Source: Chara braunii (taxonomy: Eukaryota; Streptophyta; Charophyceae; Charales; Characeae). From it: DNA of 32,854 bases. The translations under genes and the position numbers were made by a program. Below, piece after piece: positions 16,802 to 25,678 of this stretch (its first letter is position 1; each line of letters starts with the position of its first letter). Below the pieces are notes generated by a model. The model worked only from the letters and a program-made list of their open reading frames with translations, did no database searches and was not told the origin of the DNA. The stretch is from the NCBI GenBank assembly GCA_003427395.1, contig BFEA01000120.1, forward strand, positions 2,366,565 to 2,399,418, written 5' to 3'.

Positions 16802-17732
16802 CAGAGGTGGGCAATTTTTTTTTTTCCTCACTCGTGACCCAACCCGCCCGATTTTTTTTTACCACCCAACCGACCCAAGAATTTTCATTTCCACCTCACG
16901 ACAACCCAACCTACCCAAAATATTTTTTGAAATCTCAGCCCCGCGCCCAAATCGCCTGCCACCTGATAACGTCCTCACCCGCACCCACCTGGACCCGTGA
17001 GAAGATCATTACCCTCTGCAATGAAGAGTCAGCAAAGACCTAATTTTTTGCCGCCAGCACCCGCCCGCGCCAATGCGGCCCTGCCCACGACGACTCCACC
17101 GGTGTCGCCATCTGTCTACCTTGCGCCACCCGTCAGCGTCACTCCATCATGCTGTCGCGCAGCGGTAAGGCAAGGTGAGTTAGGGGCGGGTTTGAATTTG
17201 CCAAGTTCGTTAACCAAGGCCGAAGTTCAAAGAGGACGCATTTAGGTGCCTACCGTGGCTAGATCCGCTCCCTCATTTTTTTTAAAGAAAAACTGGGCGA
17301 GGAGCTGGACTGCTGGAGCACACTTTTTTTTTTTGGCCCCAATGTAACAGGCGACCCTGCGCGACTGCACCCAGGCCTGCTTTTTTGTTTCTCTCAACCT
17401 TGGGCCTGCGCACTGCGCAGGTGGACCCAAGGCCTTTTTCCTTTCTTGGGGGGGGGTGGAAGGTGCCAAGGGCCCGAGAGAGAGGGGGGCGGGTGGGGAG
17501 GGACCTGGCTCTGTGGGTCGGGTGACCCAGGCCAATGCTTCACCCACCTGTCACCCACCCGAGGGATGACCCAGAGCAAATGTTGACCCGGCCATGACCC
17601 AGAGATGCCCACTAGCTGCACACGCCCGTCAACCACCCAAGAAGGCATAGGTAGACCCAAGCCCAACCCAATCGCCTTGTGGGTTGGGTGGGGCAGGTGG
17701 GTGCAGCTGTGGGCACCCGGTGCCTGCCTCTG
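16802..17732. mobile_element. Non-autonomous hAT transposon, 931 bp
   Basis: The left end CAGAGGTGGGCAA and the right end, read on the other strand, CAGAGGCAGGCAC agree at 10 of 13 positions and have the CAGnGGTGGGCAA form typical of hAT termini. Both sides are flanked by the same eight bases, CCTGTTCC, the hAT duplication length. Subterminal zones are full of short GACCCA, AACCCGCCC and GGGTTGGGTG motifs, as in plant hAT elements, where they serve as transposase binding sites. There is no transposase frame; the interior (about 16990-17240) is ordinary-complexity DNA that could be a captured fragment. It appears to lie in the first intron of the cyclohydrolase gene. Confidence 0.85.
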
Positions 17733-17740
17733 CCTGTTCC
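17733..17740. repeat. hAT target-site duplication (right), CCTGTTCC
   Basis: Perfect 8-base copy of 16794-16801. Confidence 0.85.
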
Positions 17741-17849
17741 TGTGTTTCCCTTCCCCGCCCTCCTTCCCCCCCCCCCCTCCTCGCGCCTAGAGCTTATTGA
17801 CACAAGGTCTTACCTATCTGCTTCTCGAAACAGAACATCCCACCAACCA

Positions 17850-18003
17850 CTTACTATAGTAAGTACTATAGTCTTACCTTGTAGTAACTACTAGTGAGTA
17901 CTAGAGCAATTACTACAGTTACATAAGTACTATAGTAAGTACTGTAGAAGTACTGATATAGTACACTATATACTATAGTAAGTACTGTAGGAAGTACTAT
18001 AGT
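17850..18003. repeat. Palindromic repeat array built on TACTATAGTAAGTAC
   Basis: ACTATAGT and AGTACT cores recur with small variations (TACTATAGTAAGTACTATAG at 17852; similar near 17925, 17971 and 17985). Each core is self-complementary, so the region can fold in many registers. Confidence 0.8.
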
Positions 18004-18466
18004 CCACAGTCAGGCCCTGGCCAGGCAAAACAGGCCAACAGTCAAAAAAATTCCCAGAAGTCAAACTTGGCCAGAGATCACAGAAAATGCAAGGGCTCAA
18101 CAACAGTTTCTAGAAGTTTCCAGACTCACTGGGACCAGGCACATACTAGGCGTGACAGAATCCTGGCCACACAGATCAAGAAATCTCAGCTGTGCAAGCC
18201 AGACCGAGTCAACGGTACGAAAGCTGGCGCTGCCCCGGCTCGTGCATTCAGTCTGCCTGGGGAGTTGATGCCGGAACTCACTCACTGGGGAAGCCTTCAT
18301 AGTGCCAGGTAGAGCAGAGAGGGATAGGCAGCGGCACCATAGCTGTGTTGGGTCTGTTTGTATAGAATAATAGGCCTATGCCTCCGTAGCTTGCGAGTGC
18401 GTAAGGCGTGTGAGAGGGAGGGATCAACGGAGTGAGTTGAGAGAAGGCCGGAGGTAAGAAAGACCT
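18004..18466. other. Gene-free stretch with a heat-shock-element-like string
   Basis: I see no gene. Three alternating pentamers, TTTCT-AGAAG-TTTCC (18107-18121), fit the consensus heat shock element nTTCnnGAAnnTTCn. No downstream gene is recognised that it would control. Confidence 0.35.
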
Positions 18467-18916
18467 GTGGAGAGATTGTGCTTACCTGGTGTCTTCTTGC
18501 CGGACGCGCAGGGATTGTCACGTCGTGGTCGGTTTGCATTGGCAATGCTGGGAGGAAGCAGCACTGGGAGAGATTGCTTGATGAGAGATCTTGTTCAAAG
18601 GAGCGGGGAGACGAGGAGCACCGTTGGGCACTGGCTCGATAGTGACTTGTTCGTAATTGGGAGAGGCGAGAGGAGAGAAAATCCCGGAGTTGAACAGGGA
18701 GGAAACTGCACTCGTAATCGTTGTTTACGGATGAAGTCTTTCTCTGAATTTCATCATTCTTTCCTTCTTTGTCTTCTTCGTTCCCTCGCATCATCGTTGT
18801 GTCTGCTGAAGTATCGTGTGTGTAGTTTGTGCATGCTATCTGTTCAAGAGGTAAGCATCGAGGATTGGGTTAATTACAGGCAAGTTGCCAGCCTCCTCTG
18901 CGAACTCCACAACTGA
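18467..18916 (+). other. 149-residue open frame, unrecognised
   Basis: An open frame from ATG 18467 has no motif I know. Its C-terminal part (SLASSLCLLKYRVCSLCMLS) is hydrophobic and cysteine rich, but composition also fits chance. The opposite strand has a strong donor-like CACCAGGTAAGCAC near 18480 and a 165-residue frame (18297-18794), equally unrecognised. I do not claim either as a gene. Confidence 0.15.
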
Positions 18917-19073
18917 GACATCGATACTCAAATTACATGGCATGCTGCAGCTTCGCAAGTAGCAAAAACAAAGAATAAAAAAGGATTGGGAGAACAGAAG
19001 GATATTTTTTCGAATAAAGTATTCTGCCCGTCTCTTTTGTATGTCTGTCTGTCTGTCTGTCGGTGGGCCGGTG

Positions 19074-19076
<3 letters not shown>

Positions 19077-19122
<46 letters not shown>
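19077..19122. repeat. (TC)n microsatellite, preceded by (TCTG)n
   Basis: Short (GTCT)n at 19040-19060, then a pure CT run. Confidence 0.95.
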
Positions 19123-19124
<2 letters not shown>

Positions 19125-19453
19125 GTGTGTTGTTGATCTGTGTTGTCTTGTCTCCTCCCTGCTTTTTGACTGATGCAGCCAATGGAATCATTTCTCGATA
19201 TCTTCCCGCAAAAAAGAAAGAAAAAATGTCAATCCCAACCACCTCCCAACGTTGGACACAAGGTAATATGAGAAACACCTGAAACAATTCAGATGGCCAG
19301 AGAATTATGAAGAAAGAGAAGGATCAAGACCCAAAACAAAACAAAAAAAAAGCGCAAAGCACTGAAAGCAGCACATTGCAATGAAACGGAGCCACCAACA
19401 CAAGGAGATGGCCCCTCCCAAACGGGCCCAATCACGAAAGGAACCCTTTGAAG

Positions 19454-19656
19454 GAGTAAGCATGTTCTCGAGACAAGGTGGGAGGAGAAAAACATCGAAG
19501 CAGAGGAAAAGAACCTGTCAGTGCAGAAAATAGCGGAGGTAGTCGAGGGACAGAATAAAGAAACGGAAGCTGCAGCAAGGCAGGATGCGACAAGAGCTAC
19601 AGGGAAAACAATTATGATCCCCTTTAGATGGAACAGCAATATGAGGATTGGGAAAT
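19454..19656 (+). pseudogene. Charged coiled-coil frame fragment, unrecognised
   Basis: The plus frame reads KHVLETRWEEKNIEAEEKNL, then SVQKIAEVVEGQNKETEAAA, RQDATRATGKTIMIPFRWNS and NMRIGK before TAG. Regular charged heptads look like real coding sequence and not random translation, but no start is visible. It may be part of a retroelement ORF1-like protein, as much neighbouring DNA is transposon-derived; this is a guess. The overlapping 215-residue minus-strand frame (19289-19936) looks like its shadow. Confidence 0.3.
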
Positions 19657-19793
19657 AGTGGTCCGGAGATCTGGAGGCCTGGTAACTAGGACTTAGGAGG
19701 AGATGGACAGCGGGGAACTGCACAAATCTTTGGCGCTGGTGCCCTGGATACTGTTTTTTCGAAGTAGGAGCACAGGACTGTGTCCAGTTGATG

Positions 19794-19860
19794 TGGCTCA
19801 GTGGTTGGAGCACCAGTTGGAAATGCGCATTGTGGTATGAGGTTGTGGGTTCAAAACTCC
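19794..19860 (+). ncRNA. tRNA-derived SINE head
   Basis: An A-box-like TGGCTCAGTGGTTGGAGCA is followed about 53 bases later by GGGTTCAAAACTCC, a B box with one extra base. It is not a functional tRNA: the arms do not close. Tail unknown. Confidence 0.5.
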
Positions 19861-20097
19861 GCAGCCTCGCGTATGGACACTGGCAGGGCGTTAGAATGAC
19901 GCACGGCTGGACACACACTCCCCTGGGCTGACGCATGGTATTATTACAGACACTGCCTGCGCACCACCCAGGGGGTCAGTCCATGGGTGTTGTATGCTGG
20001 TCTAGTATTCACGTTGGTTGCTGGTTGTTGTTGGCTTTGGCCGCTCTGATGATCTCCCCCGGTCCAGACACTAAACATATTATATCCACTTCCCACG

Positions 20098-20155
20098 GTA
20101 GTATAAGTGGTAGAACTCTCCAGTTTCATACTGGGGGTCACAGGTTCGAGTCCGG
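20098..20155 (+). ncRNA. tRNA-derived SINE head or tRNA pseudogene
   Basis: A box TAGTATAAGTGGTAGAAC and exact B box GGTTCGAGTCC (20143-20153) are spaced as in a tRNA (about 43 bases), with a CCAG/CTGG anticodon-like stem between. The acceptor stem does not pair. A SINE with a tail toward 20220 is likely. Confidence 0.5.
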
Positions 20156-20392
20156 GGGTCCTGTCCAGATAGACCTGTCTCTACCACATACACACACAAT
20201 GAGATACTACCCCAGATAGCACAATCCATGCACACATATAGCTCAAGGTACACACACGCATACATGTACTAGTGGAGGTGATAAGAGCACCTCTCACCAG
20301 TACTCAGTACTCACTTCGCAGATGCTCCATGGTGGGGAGCAGCATACAAAACCATACATATAGCCCACGGGCACACATCTATGATACAGGTT

Positions 20393-20393
<1 letters not shown>

Positions 20394-20474
<81 letters not shown>
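20394..20474. repeat. (CA)n microsatellite
   Basis: Pure CA run with a single ATA interruption near 20418. Confidence 0.95.
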
Positions 20475-20475
<1 letters not shown>

Positions 20476-20487
20476 GGGCTGGGTGGA

Positions 20488-20712
20488 GGTCACGATCAAC
20501 TGATAATGATGATAGGTGTCTCGATGATAAGTACCCCGCCTTAAATATACATCTAGGGTCTGTGGTGGGAGAGTAGAGGGCATGAGTCACTGGTTGGCTT
20601 GGTCGGCTCCAACTGGTGATGATGATAGGCGTCTCGATGATAAGTGCCCCGCATTACATATAAACAGCTACGTCTGTGGTGGGAGAGTACAGGGCGTGAG
20701 TTACTAGTTGCT
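20488..20712 (+). repeat. Two tandem ~113-bp units
   Basis: Copy 1 (20488-20600) and copy 2 (20601-20712) share GATGATGATAGG-type starts, GTCTCGATGATAAGT, CCCCGC, CTGTGGTGGGAGAGTA and GGGC(A/G)TGAGT(C/T)ACT. Confidence 0.8.
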
Positions 20713-21122
20713 CAAATTAGGGGCGAATAGGTGATTGCTTGAGCCTGGTGTCCGAAGTACCCGTACGACGAGGCTCGTTCGACTATGCTTCAACCAGGGC
20801 TGGGTAGCTAGCCCTGGTGCCTGTCACTACTGTTCGGNCCAAGTTCCCCTCGATATGTAGGGTGATGGTCCTGAGTGCTGGTCACACTGAGGTAGGATAG
20901 TAGGGATAGGGGATGCACTAGGAGTATGGGATGGGTGGTGGCCTCGTTTCAGAGCGACCACGGCTGACCGCTCCCAGCGATCAATGTGTGCCTAGTAACT
21001 GGCCTCTACAATACCCTGGAAAAAAAAAAAAAAAAAAAGGGAGCACAGGACCGAAACACCGAAGAATGGGAGGGTCAGGGGGCACATACAAAAAAAGGAC
21101 CTCAGACCGTTAATGATCCACC
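20713..21122. other. Gene-free stretch with one hairpin and one ambiguous base
   Basis: ACCAGGGCT-GGGTAGCT-AGCCCTGGT (20793-20818) is a perfect 9-bp inverted repeat. A single N lies at 20838, and a poly-A run of 18 at 21020-21037. No gene is seen. Confidence 0.5.
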
Positions 21123-21365
21123 ACGTGGAAGACTCGAAATCGCGGCCTGCCATAGCCTACGGACTGCAGGGAAACAGGTTCTCATCAGAAAAGGCAGCGA
21201 TGGGAGGCGCACTCGAAATTGCAGCCTGACCTGGTCTGGTTATCCTGGCAGGTCATGGAAGCCATACCCTACGAACTGCAGGGAAACAGGTTCTCATGAG
21301 AAAGGGCAGCGATGGGAGCGGCACTCGAAATTGCAGCCTGACCTGGTCTGGTTATCCGGGCAGGC
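21123..21365 (+). repeat. Minisatellite block 1, ~117-bp units
   Basis: The unit is: AACTGCAGGGAAACAGGTTC, then TCATCAGAAA(A/G)GGCAGCGATG, CACTCGAAATTGCAGCCTGA and CCTGGTCTGGTTATCC. Two full and one partial copies are present. The same unit resumes beyond the assembly gap at 22079. Confidence 0.8.
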
Positions 21366-21442
21366 AGTGTTGCACCCCCCCGACTGTCGGTGGCCTTGAC
21401 TGGTCGGCACCTACCGGTCGGGGGTCGTCGTTGGCACCCCGC

Positions 21443-21445
21443 AAA

Positions 21446-21508
<63 letters not shown>
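21443..21508. repeat. (AAAT)n microsatellite
   Basis: Pure tetranucleotide run of about 65 bases. Confidence 0.95.
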
Positions 21509-21511
<3 letters not shown>

Positions 21512-21582
21512 TTTGGGGATCCAGAACCCCTAATAACACCACCAACACCCCCATAGCGGCCGTCTTTACCCCCATACACCCC

Positions 21583-21720
21583 NNNNNNNNNNNNNNNNNN
21601 NNNNNNNNNNNNNNNNNNNNNNNNNNNNNNNNNNNNNNNNNNNNNNNNNNNNNNNNNNNNNNNNNNNNNNNNNNNNNNNNNNNNNNNNNNNNNNNNNNNN
21701 NNNNNNNNNNNNNNNNNNNN
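21583..21720. other. Assembly gap, 138 N
   Basis: Unresolved bases between two blocks of the same minisatellite family, so the true length may differ. Confidence 0.99.
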
Positions 21721-21919
21721 CCCCAAAAGTTTCTCAGCGGATTTGGGCAGTACTCAGCAAGTGCAGTACATCCCTTAACTCAGATTTGAAAAAAAATCAG
21801 TGGATGGTTGTTTTCTGACTGGTCGGCAGACCGCCGACCGGTCGGCCCTACTGGTCGGCTGCAATACGGTCGGCGGTCGGGGTCGGCGGTCGGCTGGGAT
21901 GCAACCTTGCTGGCAGGTT

Positions 21920-22081
21920 AAACAGGTTCTCATCAGTAAGGGCAGCCAACAGGTTCTCATCAGAAAGGGCAGCCAACAGGTTCTCATCAGAAAGGGCAGC
22001 CAACAGGTTCTCATCAGAAAGGGCAGCCAACAGGTTCTCATCTGAAAGGGCAACCAACAGGTTCTCATCAGAAAGGGCAGC
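21920..22081 (+). repeat. 27-bp minisatellite, six copies
   Basis: CAACAGGTTCTCATCAGAAA, then GGGCAGC, is repeated with few changes; copy starts near 21920, 21947, 21974, 22001, 22028 and 22055. Translated it gives a 9-residue period (QQVLIRKGS), but nothing suggests it is coding. Confidence 0.95.
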
Positions 22082-22335
22082 GATGGGAACCACACTCGAA
22101 ATCGCAGCCTGGCCTGGTCTGGTTATCCTGGCAGGTCATGTAAGCCATACCCTACAAACTGCGGAGAAACAGGTACTTATGAGAGTGGGCAGCGATGGGA
22201 GCGGCACTCAAAATCGCAGCCTGACCTGGTCTGGTTATCCTGGCAAGTTAAACAGGTTCTCATCAGAAAGGGAAGCTGTGTGAGTGGCTCTCGAAATTGC
22301 AGCCCGATCTGGTCTGGTTATCGTGGCGATGGGAG
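22082..22335 (+). repeat. Minisatellite block 2, ~117-bp units
   Basis: Three copies of the TCGAAATCGCAGCCTG, then CCTGGTCTGGTTATC, unit continue the pattern of 21123-21365. Confidence 0.8.
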
Positions 22336-22593
22336 TGTTCCTCACAGACAGAGAGGGACTGCGCAGAAATAATGCAGACACGGGTGGACAGACGGGAGGC
22401 TACAGTACAAAAGAACTAAGAAAGGATGATGGAGACTGGGTCACATGAGTAACAAAAATCGACCAACGTGCAGAACTCAATGAGAACACGGGGTGCACAG
22501 GGGGGGAGGAGGGAGGGGGGGCAGGACCCAGGACCGTGGGAAAAGGAGGAGTTCAGAATGGTATCATGGAACATTATTGGCTTGGCAACGATA

Positions 22594-22700
22594 CCACCGT
22601 CGTCACCTGAATAGGACGCCCAGTCATGATATCCGTATTTGGCACAACTTTCGATCCAGATGCAGCGGTAATGACCGGGCGTTCTATTCTGGTGACAACG
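22594..22700. mobile_element. Foldback MITE inside the LINE endonuclease, unnamed family
   Basis: The left arm CCGTCGTCACCTGAATAGGA, then CGCCC(A)GTCAT, and the right arm ATGACCGGGCGTTCTATTCT, then GGTGACAACGG, are inverted copies of each other (about 26 of 32 positions by eye). The ~40 bp between resembles 1348-1386. The exact ends and target duplication are not clear. Related pieces lie at 1331-1403 and 1921-1975. Confidence 0.65.
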
Positions 22701-23117
22701 GTAACCAACCAAGGCAAAAGGGACCATGTGACCAAGCAACTGGACTGGTACTGAACTCATCCACCATACATTCTTTTTTTCTTTTATTACTAAACAGGTC
22801 CTGATGGCCATCCACCAGGCATTCTTTGCCTACAAGAAGCACATTTAACTACATTTCAGGAACGCCAAATTATACAAACAGAAATAACCAGGAAAGTGAA
22901 ATGGGCGAAGAGTGCCCGTACAGTACTAGAGCAGCATATTGGAATGCAGAGGCGAGTCCAGGCCTGGACACGATCTCAGCGGCATCATCCGGAATGGACG
23001 GAGCAGTTTGGGAGAAGCAATCCAGATTTGCAACTTAATGACAGAAAAATCTCTCACAGACCATTTAGAACCCAGAGTCCCCATTTTTTTTTCATTTAAT
23101 AAGAATCGAGAGATGAA

Positions 23118-23127
23118 GAAAGAAAAA

Positions 23128-23162
<35 letters not shown>

Positions 23163-23165
23163 GAA
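23118..23165. repeat. (GAAA)n microsatellite
   Basis: AAAG repeats with one GGAAG change at the end; lies within the LINE fragment. Confidence 0.95.
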
Positions 23166-23387
23166 GAGAAAGAACCTGGAATCGGCAGGAAAAGCAGTTC
23201 ACATACTCCAAATTTGATAGTAGCCAACACATCTCAGCCTCCAGAATCAACTACGTCCTGATCTCAACCAGCCTGTAAGGAGCATTGCTATCCACGGGCA
23301 TAAGCCCCTCCCTGACGTGAAAGGACTAGACTGCAAATTTATCCACCCAGAGATAATCTTGGACAGAACAGCGCTAAGGGCGAAGGG

Positions 23388-23418
23388 ATGCTTGAAAATT
23401 AAGGGGTGCTTGAAAATT
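23388..23418 (+). repeat. 18-bp tandem duplication within LINE fragment
   Basis: TGCTTGAAAATTAAGGGG is followed directly by TGCTTGAAAATTAACGAC. It is in frame, doubling the peptide CLKIKG. Confidence 0.85.
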
Positions 23419-23730
23419 AACGACTCCATTCTGGAGGTAGACGAGCTAAAACAGGAAATTCTGGAGACCTGCATGAGCCACACCTGAGAACCAAACACTT
23501 TCCCTACACTGGTGGAAAAGATAACCACAGCATCCGCAAAAGCCTCACACGTTTTAGCAGTGAAAAGGAAGGCATGAGAACAGGAACGAACTGAAGCTGC
23601 TCCAATAGCGGAAAGGAACCTGATCACCCAGCTGGAATGTCAGATATACGAGGAAACACTTATGAGAGTGAGGAGGGAAATGGCCGACTTACCTAGGCTA
23701 CCAGCTGGGCCGCCCAGGGAAGGTCCCGGA

Positions 23731-23731
23731 A

Positions 23732-23786
<55 letters not shown>

Positions 23787-24160
23787 CCGGGAAAAAACTA
23801 TGTTATGCAGCTGAACAACTTTAAAATACAAAATTTTAGGGTGGCACAACATGATTGGCGCAGATGGGGGTATAGCGAGCGGCGAAGCGCCGCGTGAGGG
23901 TCGAAAGCGAGAGGAGGCGGATAAGTGCAATGAACCCAGATCGTGAAGACACTTGTCAACAATGCATATAATAATAATAAAAAATCCGAAAAAAAACTAT
24001 GTTATGCAGCTGAACAACTTTAAAATAAAAAATAAAATTAAGGAGGGTGGCGCAGATGGGGGGATAGCGAGCGGCGAAGCGCCACGTGAGGGTCGAAAGC
24101 GAGAGGAGGCGTATAAGTGCAATGAACCCAGATCGTGAAGACACTTGTCAACAATGCAAG
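23731..24160. repeat. (AAT)n tract and two ~198-bp tandem units
   Basis: A 53-base AAT run (23731-23783) precedes unit 1 (23785-23983), and a shorter AAT run (23967-23980) precedes unit 2 (23984-24160). Units share CTATGTTATGCAGCTGAACA, AGCGAGCGGCGAAGCGCC, GTGAGGGTCGAAAGCGAGAG and CCCAGATCGTGAAGACACTT. Read on the minus strand each unit ends in a (TTA/ATT)n tail, like a retroposed short element. GCGGCG-AAG-CGCCGC in unit 1 is a perfect 6-bp hairpin, with one changed base in unit 2. Confidence 0.75.
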
Positions 24161-24370
24161 CCTAGATGAATATAAGCCTGCTGATGATTATCAATAATCA
24201 GAATCGTGTCCAGATAGAATGAGATGGGAGAATCATACACAGACAAAAAGAGAGAGGAGGGAGAATAGACTTAGAGAGTGGAGAGACAATGCCCACTTCT
24301 GCTTCGGGCTTCCTCGTTGATCACCACCTCAAATAATCAATAGTCTGAATGTACATCTGAAGTTCTACTA
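24161..24370. other. Gene-free stretch
   Basis: A/G-rich DNA (GACAAAAAGAGAGAGGAGGG region) of ordinary complexity; I see no gene or repeat. Confidence 0.4.
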
Positions 24371-24373
24371 CAA

Positions 24374-24600
24374 TGTGCCACGTGGCACGTCAATCAGTCC
24401 TCATCAGCACACTGGAGTAATGTCGACCTCAAGATGACCAGGTATGTGTCCACGATTACCCGACAGTCATGATCTCCTCCTGAGTGACGATGAATCAGAA
24501 CAGTAGTGCCAGTCACGTAGCCCAGCCACGTCAGCAACAGTACATGTGGCAGCGGCCACGTCAGCAGCAACGTGTGGCAGCTGCCACGTCAGCATGCCCA
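24374..24600. promoter_or_regulatory. Cluster of ACGT-core motifs with short tandem repeat
   Basis: TGCCACGTGGCACGTCA (24374 on) holds a palindromic G-box. GCCACGTCAGCA then occurs at 24525, 24555 and 24583, in a unit of about 28-30 bp with GTGTGGCAGC-type spacers. In plants TGACGTGGC-type strings are bound by bZIP factors. No gene is recognised next to it, so a regulatory role is speculative and the repeat may simply be a minisatellite. Confidence 0.35.
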
Positions 24601-24993
24601 GAAGACAATAGCAAGCCAGCCACCATGCTGAGCCAGCATCGCGTTGCTGTAATCACTCAAGTGCCAGCACAAAGCCAGCGTCCAACCAGCGTCGCAGCGT
24701 TGAGCCAGCGTCGTCGTCAACTCGTGAAGTCAGCATTGACGGAAGACTGAATGAATGTCAAAGTCAGGAAGTCAGCGCTTATGTAGTGTTGACGCGGGGT
24801 CTGGAACCCGGATGCTGCATCCCTCAGCCGTCCAGATCTCAATGCAAAAGACGGCCCAGATTGGCCTGAAACCGAATTCCTTCTGGCCTTGATGCTGTCT
24901 GGGTACCTGCGCAAAACAAGTGAGTGTGTCCAACCAAGGGCCTGGGCGGGTACCTGTGACCTGACAGTTGACTCAGACTTTTGACTTCCCAAG

Positions 24994-25070
24994 GGCAGTG
25001 TGTGGTCACACTGCCTGGCGCAGGCTGAATTTGGCCTGCGTCGTCTGGGCTCCGTTTCGAGGGCCCAGAC
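24994..25070. other. Three consecutive perfect hairpins
   Basis: GGCAGTGTG-TGGT-CACACTGCC (24994-25015, 9 bp), CGCAGGC-TGAATTTG-GCCTGCG (25019-25040, 7 bp) and GTCTGGGC-(12 bases)-GCCCAGAC (25043-25070, 8 bp) follow with 2-3 base spacers. The fold is strand-symmetric, so the RNA strand, if any, is unknown. It lies about 600 bp before the LINE ORF1. Confidence 0.6.
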
Positions 25071-25082
25071 TGCTGCAGACAT

Positions 25083-25678
25083 GGGTTACTGCATAAGACA
25101 CAAAAGAAAAAAAAGGAAAAAAAGAAGGAATTAGAGTGGGGTGAGGAGGAATTCCGTCATCACGGGAAAGGAGATAACGGGGGCGAACGAACCAGAGGAG
25201 GGAGGAGGAAGTCGGAGTTTGGATAGTACTGAGGCGTGAGCGGGGAGAGCGAAGGATTGGGGGGTGGTGCATAGAAGCGACTGGGACGAGCGAACAGGGG
25301 CGCGAAGGGGGAGTGCAGGGGGACGTAGGAGAGAGCAGTGTGAGGCTGGACGAAGGTAATAGGGGAAAGAACGAGAGGGAAGGCACAAGGGGGAAGTGAC
25401 GAGTGGAGAGTAAGGCTGAAGTGGGTGACACTAAGCCTCGACAGGAGAGTCAACGGGGGACGGCAGAAATAAGGGAGGCAACAACGGGAGGAGAGAGGCA
25501 GGAACGAGACAGCAAGAAAGGAATTGAGGGAGTGGGACGGTGGAGAAGCAACAAGGAAAGCAAGGTATCCGACGGGAGTAGTACAGAGGTGCGGTAAGGT
25601 TGGTAACAGGGGACACTCATAATAGAGGCGAAGCTAACGAGGGAAGGAGGGTTCGGGAGGCAGCGTAAAAGTCCCGGT
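25083..25678 (+). other. G/A-rich leader-like DNA before the LINE
   Basis: A/G-rich on the plus strand with no gene; minus-strand Ser/Pro/Leu frames are shadows of this composition. By position it may be the 5' untranslated region of the LINE. No start boundary or target duplication was found. Confidence 0.35.

Larger units (their letters stand above)
22551..23720 (+). pseudogene. LINE endonuclease-domain fragment (second LINE)
   Basis: The pieces of an AP-type endonuclease are in order: FRMVSWNIIGLA (22553 on, the SWNxxGL start), GILCLQEAHLTTFQERQIIQ (about 22820, with the catalytic Glu in LQE), KVKWAKSARTVLEQHIGMQR, and near the end FTYSKFDSSQHISASRINYV, then LISTSL (23196-23272, the SRIxYVLxS motif). 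A linker (KGCLKINDSILEVDELKQEI) follows. The reading frame changes between pieces, a 107-bp foldback element sits between the first two, and (GAAA)n lies inside. No reverse transcriptase follows before 23730, so only this part remains. Confidence 0.7.

Noticed and set aside
18440-18920. Next cyclohydrolase exon
   Set aside because: No zinc-site or catalytic motifs of the family (for example CEHC or SGQRV-like strings) were found in any frame.
21920-22335. CRISPR array
   Set aside because: The 27-bp units are directly tandem without unique spacers, in a eukaryotic context.
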